DNA from: GCA-2747515 sp964427825
GTDB lineage: Bacteria > Patescibacteriota > Minisyncoccia > Moranbacterales > GCA-2747515
Assembly: GCA_964427825.1 (NCBI GenBank)
Contig: CAYRUU010000026.1
Location: forward strand, 1 to 12,672
Direction of reading: 5' to 3'
DNA length: 12,672 bases
The notes below the pieces were generated by a model. That model did no database searches. It saw nothing but the letters and a program-made list of their open reading frames with translations, and had not been told where the DNA came from. A program made the position numbers and the translations under genes. Shown here piece after piece: positions 7,248 to 11,617 of the stretch; the stretch's first letter is position 1, and each line of letters starts with the position of its first letter.

Positions 7248-8537
7248 ATGGATATCACACCATCACCACGATTGTCACAATCGCAATCTCAGCAACTTCC
7301 GCCGCAACGTCGCGCATCACGCGTGGGTTCTGTCGGGACGGCGCTCGTTTTTTCTGCGCTCTTCTTTTTCATCGGCTATCTTGCGGGCAGCGGCAATCGC
7401 TCATCATCAGTGCCGTTTGATTTTGCACTCGTGCAAAACGGTAAAGGTGCGACAAGTGTGGACTTTGCACTGTTTTGGAAGGTGTGGGATCTCGTGAAAG
7501 AAAAATACGTGGATCATGCAACGCTGGACGCACAGGAGATGGTTTATGGCGCCATCAATGGCATGTTGGCGGCGACAGGTGATCCTTATACGGTGTTTTT
7601 GGATCCTGAAGACTATGCGGCACTTAATGAGGAGTTGAGTGGTAGCTTTGAAGGTATTGGCGCGGAGATTGGTATCAAGGATGATCTTTTGACGATTGTG
7701 GCGCCGCTGGACGATTCGCCAGCGCAAAAGGCGGGACTGCGTGCCGGTGACAAGGTGATTGAGATTGAGGGTGAGAGCACGGCGGGAATTACGGCAGATG
7801 ATGCGGTCAAGAAGATGCGCGGCCCAAAGGGTACGGAGCTACACATGAAGATTGTGCGCCTGAATGAAAATAAAGAGGCAGAAGATCCACGTGAGGTGAC
7901 GGTCGTGCGTGATACGATCCACATCAAAAGTGTACGTGTGGAGTATAAGGATGGCGACCTTGCACATGTGCGCATTTCGCAGTTTGGAGAAGACACCATC
8001 ACCGAGTTCAATCGTGCCATTACGGACATGCAAGCGCGCAATGTGCGTGGCATAGTCGTGGATGTGCGCAACGATCCGGGAGGAATTTTACATGTGGTTA
8101 CTGTTATTGCGAGTAAGTTTCTTGCGCCGCATGCTGTTGTGGTGATGGAGCAAGATGCGCAAGGCAAGCGCACCAATCTCTATACGACGGGGAAGAATCC
8201 TCTTGTGACGATGCCGACAGTGGTACTCATGAACGAGGGTAGTGCGAGCGCATCGGAGATTTTGGCAGGAGCGCTGCGTGACAATCGGGAGGACGTGGTA
8301 CTTGTGGGCAAAAAAACATTTGGTAAAGGATCGGTGCAGGAATTGATCCCCACCAGCGCCACCACGGCGGCAAAAATCACCATCGCAAAGTGGCTAACGC
8401 CCAAGGGCGAGCAGATCAACGAGACGGGCATTGCACCGGATGTGGAGGTGGACTACACCACGGAAGACTATGAAGCTGGGCGCGATCCGCAGTTGGACAA
8501 GGCACTGGACATTTTGCGCGAAAAAGTGGTGCACTAG
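7248..8537 (+). CDS. ctpA: C-terminal processing protease, peptidase family S41 (CtpA/CtpB-like)
   Basis: CTPs are extracytoplasmic serine proteases that trim or degrade exported proteins from their C-termini, often with PDZ-gated activity. Numbered from ATG 7248 (429 aa): a Ser/Gln-rich cytosolic tail (1-26), one TM anchor (about 30-47), a helical cap (WDLVKEKYVD, 80-89; GDPYTVFLDP, 111-120), a PDZ domain (about 129-206; SPAQKAGLRAGDKVIEIEG at 157-175), then the protease core with the catalytic Ser-Lys-Gln set S334 (NEGSASASEI), K360 (FGKG) and Q364. All key residues are present, so it should be active. I prefer ATG 7248; a TTG at 7230 would add six residues directly after the previous stop. 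It ends the envelope cluster, and its stop codon lies inside the groES CIRCE operator. No Shine-Dalgarno. Confidence 0.95.
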   Translation: MDITPSPRLSQSQSQQLPPQRRASRVGSVGTALVFSALFFFIGYLAGSGNRSSSVPFDFALVQNGKGATSVDFALFWKVWDLVKEKYVDHATLDAQEMVYGAINGMLAATGDPYTVFLDPEDYAALNEELSGSFEGIGAEIGIKDDLLTIVAPLDDSPAQKAGLRAGDKVIEIEGESTAGITADDAVKKMRGPKGTELHMKIVRLNENKEAEDPREVTVVRDTIHIKSVRVEYKDGDLAHVRISQFGEDTITEFNRAITDMQARNVRGIVVDVRNDPGGILHVVTVIASKFLAPHAVVVMEQDAQGKRTNLYTTGKNPLVTMPTVVLMNEGSASASEILAGALRDNREDVVLVGKKTFGKGSVQELIPTSATTAAKITIAKWLTPKGEQINETGIAPDVEVDYTTEDYEAGRDPQLDKALDILREKVVH

Positions 8538-8560
8538 CACTGAACTTGACTGAGTGCTAA
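8534..8560 (+). promoter_or_regulatory. CIRCE operator (HrcA binding site) of groES
   Basis: CTAGCACTG (8534-8542), nine bases, then GAGTGCTAA (8552-8560). Consensus CIRCE is TTAGCACTC-N9-GAGTGCTAA, so the right arm is perfect and the left arm matches 7 of 9. It covers the ctpA stop codon on one side and the groES -35/spacer on the other. This implies heat-shock repression by HrcA, which is not encoded in this window. Confidence 0.93.
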
Positions 8561-8573
8561 AATTTGCTACAAT
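8546..8573 (+). promoter_or_regulatory. groES promoter with extended -10
   Basis: TTGACT (8546-8551), a 16-bp spacer and TACAAT (8568-8573), with TGC in front making an extended -10. RNA would start near 8580. The -35 and the spacer sit inside the CIRCE operator, so bound HrcA would exclude RNA polymerase. Confidence 0.85.
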
Positions 8574-8608
8574 GGAGTGAGGAAGATAATTTCATAATGG
8601 GAATACCT

Positions 8609-8881
8609 ATGGGTAAAAAAATTATGCCATTGGGCGACAATGTGTTGATCAAGATTGATGCACCGGAGAGTAAAACTGCATCGGGTATCTTTATCCCCGA
8701 ACCAGCATCGCATGAGCGGTCGCAGCAGGGCACGGTGGAGGCTGTTGGCAAAAGCGACAAAGTTGAAGTGACAAAAGGACAGAAAGTCATTTTCCGCAAG
8801 TATGGCGGTGAAGAGATCAAAATTGATAACAAGGAATACGTGATCGTCAAAGCCGAAGAGGTAATTGCCATTGTGGCATAG
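8609..8881 (+). CDS. groES: Co-chaperonin GroES (Hsp10)
   Basis: GroES forms the seven-membered lid on GroEL and closes the folding chamber. The 90-aa protein has the N-terminal MPLGDNVLIKID (6-17), the mobile loop that contacts GroEL with its hydrophobic tripeptide (SKTASGIFIPE, 20-30), QQGTVEAVGK (39-48) and the C-terminal YVIVKAEEVIAI (77-88). Three starts are possible: TTG 8564 lies inside the promoter and is excluded; ATG 8597 has GGAAG 11 bases upstream; ATG 8609 fits family length better and has the context ACCT|ATG common in this window. I chose 8609; 8597 would add four residues. A strong terminator follows, so groES is a single-gene unit and groEL must be elsewhere or absent. Confidence 0.95.
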   Translation: MGKKIMPLGDNVLIKIDAPESKTASGIFIPEPASHERSQQGTVEAVGKSDKVEVTKGQKVIFRKYGGEEIKIDNKEYVIVKAEEVIAIVA

Positions 8882-8910
8882 GTGATGTGGAAGTATTTCT
8901 ATACCAACGG

Positions 8911-8940
8911 CACACAGGCCATATGCGTCTGTGTGTTTTT
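8911..8940 (+). terminator. Strong intrinsic terminator after groES
   Basis: CACACAG (8911-8917) pairs with CTGTGTG (8929-8935), extendable by a G-T and a C-G pair, and is followed directly by TTTTT (8936-8940). It lies 29 bases after the groES stop. Confidence 0.85.
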
Positions 8941-8949
8941 GTGGGAGGA

Positions 8950-8979
8950 TTTACATCTTTGCGCATGTGTTGCTATACT
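8950..8979 (+). promoter_or_regulatory. Strong promoter upstream of the RNase H gene
   Basis: TTTACA (8950-8955, 5 of 6 to consensus), an 18-bp spacer, then TATACT (8974-8979) with TGC in front as an extended -10. RNA would begin near 8986, leaving about 145 nt before the rnhA start. Confidence 0.75.
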
Positions 8980-8985
8980 TGAAAT

Positions 8986-9130
8986 GTGTTGAATAGCAAT
9001 GCCATCCTGAATGTATTTTTTTGAGATCTCATTTTTAAAGAAGGCATGATCGCAAGACGTCACGGGTGCGGGTCGGGAGACCTGAACCGACAAGAATGAG
9101 TATAGTCAATCAATTAATTGAGAGAATCTT
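8986..9130 (+). ncRNA. Structured long leader or small RNA upstream of the RNase H gene
   Basis: This 145-nt stretch has no convincing reading frame but clear folding potential. ATGCCaTC (9000-9007) can pair with GAaGGCAT (about 9040-9047), enclosing a T-rich loop with a TGAGATCTCA palindrome. CGGGTC (9069-9074) pairs with GACCTG (9079-9084) around GGGA, a GNRA-type tetraloop; an alternative GTCGG/CCGAC stem overlaps it. A TCAATTAATTGA palindrome (9110-9121) sits just before the gene. I recognise no known riboswitch. It may be a regulatory leader or an independent RNA. Confidence 0.35.
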
Positions 9131-9556
9131 ATGCGTACGATTGTGATGTATACCGATGGAGGGTCGCGAGGTAATCCTGGTCCGGCAGCTATCGGCGTGT
9201 GGTTGGAGACACTGAACAAAAAATACGGCGAGACGATTGGCACGGCAACCAATAATGATGCGGAATATCAGGCGTTAATTTTTGCGCTCAAAAAGACCAA
9301 GGCATTGCTTGGCGCGGTGCATGCCAAAAAGGCGCACCTGGAATGTCGATTGGATAGCGAATTGGTGGTAAAACAACTAACGCATCACTACAAAGTCACA
9401 AAACCGAACACACAGAAATATTTTATGGACGTTTGGAATGCGATGCTGGATTTTGCTACGGTGACTTTTGTGCACGTGCCACGCGAAGAGAATACAGTTG
9501 CGGATGCACTGGTAAATCAGGCGCTGGACGGCGATGGACAGAGAGCGCTTTTGTAG
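9131..9556 (+). CDS. rnhA: Ribonuclease HI family protein
   Basis: RNase HI cuts the RNA strand of RNA-DNA hybrids (R-loops, primers) with two metal ions. The 141-aa protein has the full acidic set: D9 in MYTDGGSRGNPG (6-17), E45 in NNDAEYQAL (41-49), D75 in RLDSELVVKQL (73-83) and D125 in ADALVNQAL (124-132). It belongs to the short RNase HI branch typical of Gram-positives and archaea (YpdQ/reverse-transcriptase-like RNase H): it lacks the basic handle region of E. coli RNase HI and has no hybrid-binding domain. Soluble, no signal. It is transcribed alone from the promoter at 8950 and is closed by the hairpin at 9637. The start context is ATCTT|ATG with only a weak purine stretch (GAGAGA) ahead. 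The gene symbol denotes the family rather than proven orthology. Confidence 0.93.
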   Translation: MRTIVMYTDGGSRGNPGPAAIGVWLETLNKKYGETIGTATNNDAEYQALIFALKKTKALLGAVHAKKAHLECRLDSELVVKQLTHHYKVTKPNTQKYFMDVWNAMLDFATVTFVHVPREENTVADALVNQALDGDGQRALL

Positions 9557-9599
9557 GTGGGGCGTATTTCTCACGCCACAAAACGGCAAAACGTCAATG

Positions 9600-9627
9600 T
9601 TGCGGATGACGAACAAGTATGCTAGTT
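9600..9627 (+). promoter_or_regulatory. Weak candidate promoter ahead of the small membrane protein gene
   Basis: TTGCGG (9600-9605), a 16-bp spacer, then TAGTTT (9622-9627) with TGC in front. The -10 is a poor match, but the TGCTA core equals that of the other extended -10 elements here. RNA from it would start near 9634 and meet the 9637 hairpin at once. Confidence 0.25.
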
Positions 9628-9636
9628 TTGAAGAGG

Positions 9637-9666
9637 AGGATCGTTCATAGGATGATGATCCTTTTT
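9637..9666 (+). terminator. Intrinsic terminator after the RNase H gene
   Basis: AGGATC (9637-9642) pairs with GATCCT (9657-9662); CAT/ATG inside extends the stem, and TTTT follows. It lies 80 bases after the rnhA stop and ahead of the next gene. Confidence 0.75.
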
Positions 9667-9721
9667 CGTACCCGATAGGCACTTGCGTCGGCGACGTCTT
9701 ATGTGTAACTGCACACGATCT

Positions 9722-9976
9722 ATGAATAGCACCATACAGAAAAAATTTTTGCGTGGCAACCTTGTTTTTCTTTTTGTTGTTGGAGTGCTCATTGGCGTTA
9801 TCGGCAAAAACGCCACGTTCACCACATTACGCATCGGCTATCAAGATCCACAGACCGTTTTGCCGGTGGAAGAGACGTTTTTTGATATTGATGCGGCAGA
9901 GCAGCGCGTTGCAGCGAAGGCCGCGGCGCTCATGGAAGCACAACGGGAGGGAGTGGCACCGACAAGTGGCGAATAA
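9722..9976 (+). CDS. Small single-pass membrane protein of unknown function
   Basis: I do not recognise a family. The 84-aa product has a short basic cytosolic tail (MNSTIQKKFLRG, 1-12), one strongly hydrophobic helix (about 13-29, NLVFLFVVGVLIGVIG) and an acidic, alanine-rich outer part that looks helical (DIDAAEQRVAAKAAALMEAQ, about 54-73). There are no cysteines. The reading frame is open back to a TTG at 9683, but ATG 9722 is preferred: it has the GATCT|ATG context and places the basic tail correctly before the helix. It stops 42 bases before the thioredoxin-fold gene without a terminator, so the two are probably one operon and may act together at the membrane surface. Confidence 0.7.
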   Translation: MNSTIQKKFLRGNLVFLFVVGVLIGVIGKNATFTTLRIGYQDPQTVLPVEETFFDIDAAEQRVAAKAAALMEAQREGVAPTSGE

Positions 9977-10018
9977 TCATCATATCATGTCATGTTGTAA
10001 TTGTAACAATACAGAGCT

Positions 10019-11227
10019 ATGAGTACGAAAAAGGATAAGGATGTACGCGAAGAGAAGGACGTGCAGGAGCCGGCGACGGTGATTGTGGATGAGGATGTTA
10101 TTACTGAGGATGATGCACCTGCAAGTGACGTGGTTGTTGCGGACGACGCGACGCAAGAGACTGCAGCGTTACGCAAGCGCAATACGGCATACCTTGCCAT
10201 GATCATTTTACTTGCCGGTATTGCAGCGGGGTCGTTTTTTGTGGATGTTGCGCAGTTATTTTCCGGCAAGGGTTTTTCGGCGCGTGCGCTCAAAGATGTG
10301 CAAGTTGTGGAATATGATGGATACACATGGGCGCGTTTTGACGATCCCAAGGTTGTGGTGGAAGTTTTTGATGCGGATGATTGTGAGACATGTGTGACGG
10401 ATGAGGTTGTCACACAGATGCGCACCGTGGTGCCGACGATGGAAGTGCACCGTGTGGATGTGAACACGGAAGACGGCAAGAAGTATGCTGCGCAGCAGGG
10501 GGTAAAATACATCCCGGCGTTTCTCTTTTCCCGTGCGGTCAAAGAAGCAGATTTTTATCAACAAGCACAAATGCTGTTTGCCCCGACAGCGGATGGCAAA
10601 TACACATTTGATACTGCGGCGATTGGTATGCCAGTGGGAAAATATTTGACGACGCCAAATGCCGTGGGTATTGTGACCGGTGGTGATGACGCGCAAGTGC
10701 ATATCGTGGTGTTTGCGGACTATACGGCACCGGATATTCAAAAACTGACGGACGATCTCGCCGCGCTGCATGATGCATATGGTGACAAAGTGCAGATTGC
10801 GGTGAAGGCACTTGTCAATCCGCAGCAGCCGCAGGCACAGAAGATCGCGGAGGCAGTAACGTGTGCCCATGCACAGCAGGGCTATGCAGCGTTTCTTGCC
10901 TCTTATGGTGCGCGCCGTGCGCAGCTGATGGCATCTACGGACATTGACGCCGATCTTGTCGCACTAGCGCAGACAGCAAAGTTGGATAGCGCACAGTTTG
11001 ACAGTTGCAGAAAGGAAGCCAAAACGGCGGAGCAGTTGATCGCCAATACGGAAGAGGCGCGCGCATTTGCTGTGCGTGCCATCCCAGCAGCATTTGTCAA
11101 TGGAGAGGTGGTGCAAGAAGCCGTGACACACGACACGCTCAAGGCGAAAATTGATACGCAATTACAGCCCGTCGCGCTGCAGGCCGATGTGCAAAATGCC
11201 GCCCCAGAAGAAACGCCGCAGCAATAA
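10019..11227 (+). CDS. Membrane-anchored protein with two thioredoxin-fold domains, the second DsbA-like and lacking CxxC
   Basis: Probably acts outside the membrane on disulfides of exported proteins. The 402-aa protein has a charged, acidic cytosolic tail (1-54), one TM anchor (about 57-76), a thioredoxin-like domain (about 95-185) with the redox motif C122-E-T-C125 and the cis-proline loop YIPAFLF (164-170; P166), and a DsbA/Thioredoxin_4-like domain (about 205-382). In the second domain the active-site position reads FADYTAPDI (232-240), where the family usually has FxDYxCPxC, so both catalytic cysteines are replaced (A237, I240). The rest of that domain is kept: CAHAQQGYAAF (282-292), FDSCRKE (327-333) with C282 and C330, and the cis-Pro loop IPAAFVNG (355-362). 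A low-complexity Gln/Ala/Pro tail ends it. Context GAGCT|ATG. Confidence 0.85.
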   Translation: MSTKKDKDVREEKDVQEPATVIVDEDVITEDDAPASDVVVADDATQETAALRKRNTAYLAMIILLAGIAAGSFFVDVAQLFSGKGFSARALKDVQVVEYDGYTWARFDDPKVVVEVFDADDCETCVTDEVVTQMRTVVPTMEVHRVDVNTEDGKKYAAQQGVKYIPAFLFSRAVKEADFYQQAQMLFAPTADGKYTFDTAAIGMPVGKYLTTPNAVGIVTGGDDAQVHIVVFADYTAPDIQKLTDDLAALHDAYGDKVQIAVKALVNPQQPQAQKIAEAVTCAHAQQGYAAFLASYGARRAQLMASTDIDADLVALAQTAKLDSAQFDSCRKEAKTAEQLIANTEEARAFAVRAIPAAFVNGEVVQEAVTHDTLKAKIDTQLQPVALQADVQNAAPEETPQQ

Positions 11228-11263
11228 TGCCTATAGTGTGCTGTAGCCATAAAGATGTCATAA

Positions 11264-11293
11264 ACCACCCCATCGCACATGCGGCGGGGTGGT
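11264..11293 (+). terminator. Hairpin, probable terminator after the thioredoxin-fold gene
   Basis: ACCACCCC (11264-11271) pairs with GGGGTGGT (11286-11293); CGC/GCG inside (11274-11276 with 11281-11283) caps it around ACAT. The stem is very stable, but the tail CTTGCAATTTCTT is only moderately T-rich, so this could be a terminator or a structure that blocks read-through into the T-box. Confidence 0.6.
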
Positions 11294-11294
11294 C

Positions 11295-11322
11295 TTGCAA
11301 TTTCTTACAGGTGCGTTATGAT
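11295..11322 (+). promoter_or_regulatory. Promoter of the T-box/aspS unit
   Basis: TTGCAA (11295-11300) and TATGAT (11317-11322) with a 16-bp spacer. RNA would start near 11329, giving a leader of about 290 nt before aspS. Confidence 0.6.
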
Positions 11323-11328
11323 GGAAAT

Positions 11329-11588
11329 ACCATGCTGATGACGCCGTCAACACGGTCGAGGCGGAGGAAGAGCATTATGTGCCGGTGCGCACGTTGTGTG
11401 TAGAACCTCACGGGTGGCCCGTTACAGCCAAAAAGAAGAGTGGTTTATGGCGCATAAGATGTGCCATGAACAAATGCGGTGGTACCGCGGTTTTCCGTTT
11501 CCCTGAGGGCGGAAGAATCGTCCGCGCATGTGACGAAAGCATGACACAGACGTGTTGTTTTGTTTTCGTTCGTGCGAGGATGTTTTTT
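11329..11588 (+). promoter_or_regulatory. T-box riboswitch (tRNA-sensing transcription attenuator) of aspS
   Basis: The leader holds the T-box consensus TGGTACCGCG at 11480-11489, an exact match to UGGNACCGCG. Just before it is a stem III-like hairpin of 9 bp, ATGGCGCAT (11447-11455) with ATGTGCCAT (11459-11467). The antiterminator can be drawn fully: ATGCG (11474-11478) pairs with CGCAT (11525-11529), the TGGTACC bulge is held open for the tRNA acceptor end, and CGG (11488-11490) pairs with CCG (11522-11524), capped by TTCCG..CCC-TGA-GGG-CGGAA. Uncharged tRNA would favour this form and allow aspS transcription. Stem I lies in about 11330-11425, including an ACGGG-TGG-CCCGT hairpin (11410-11422), but I could not place the specifier codon. 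The bulge base N is U (11483). Confidence 0.93.
11519..11588 (+). terminator. Regulated terminator of the T-box leader
   Basis: The 5' arm (11519-11538) pairs with the 3' arm (11564-11582): CGTCC/GGATG, CGCATG/CGTGCG and GACGAAA/TTTCGTT, with one G-A mismatch and one bulged T (11531), about 18 bp, followed by TTTTTT (11583-11588). The 5' arm includes the CCG and CGCAT that form the 3' half of the antiterminator, so the two structures exclude each other, as expected for a transcriptional T-box. Confidence 0.88.
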
Positions 11589-11617
11589 ATTTATGATGTT
11601 TAATTAATGCAATAACT

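Noticed and set aside
8564..8608. Upstream TTG or ATG 8597 as groES start
   Set aside because: The TTG lies inside the -10 region of the promoter, so it would not be in the mRNA. ATG 8597 is possible but makes a non-family N-terminal extension.
9047..9100. A 17-codon frame in the rnhA leader
   Set aside because: No Shine-Dalgarno and no CT|ATG context, and its sequence is explained by the hairpins there.
9558..9578. GGCGT/ACGCC hairpin just after rnhA
   Set aside because: The stem is only five bases with a bulged extension and no T-run on the + strand; the 9637 hairpin is the better terminator.
9683..9721. TTG start adding 13 residues to the small membrane protein
   Set aside because: The extra residues are Arg/Cys-rich without family support, and ATG 9722 gives a normal basic tail before the helix.
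11379..11603. A 74-codon plus-strand frame across the aspS leader
   Set aside because: It overlaps the T-box antiterminator and terminator, which account for the sequence; the translation looks random.
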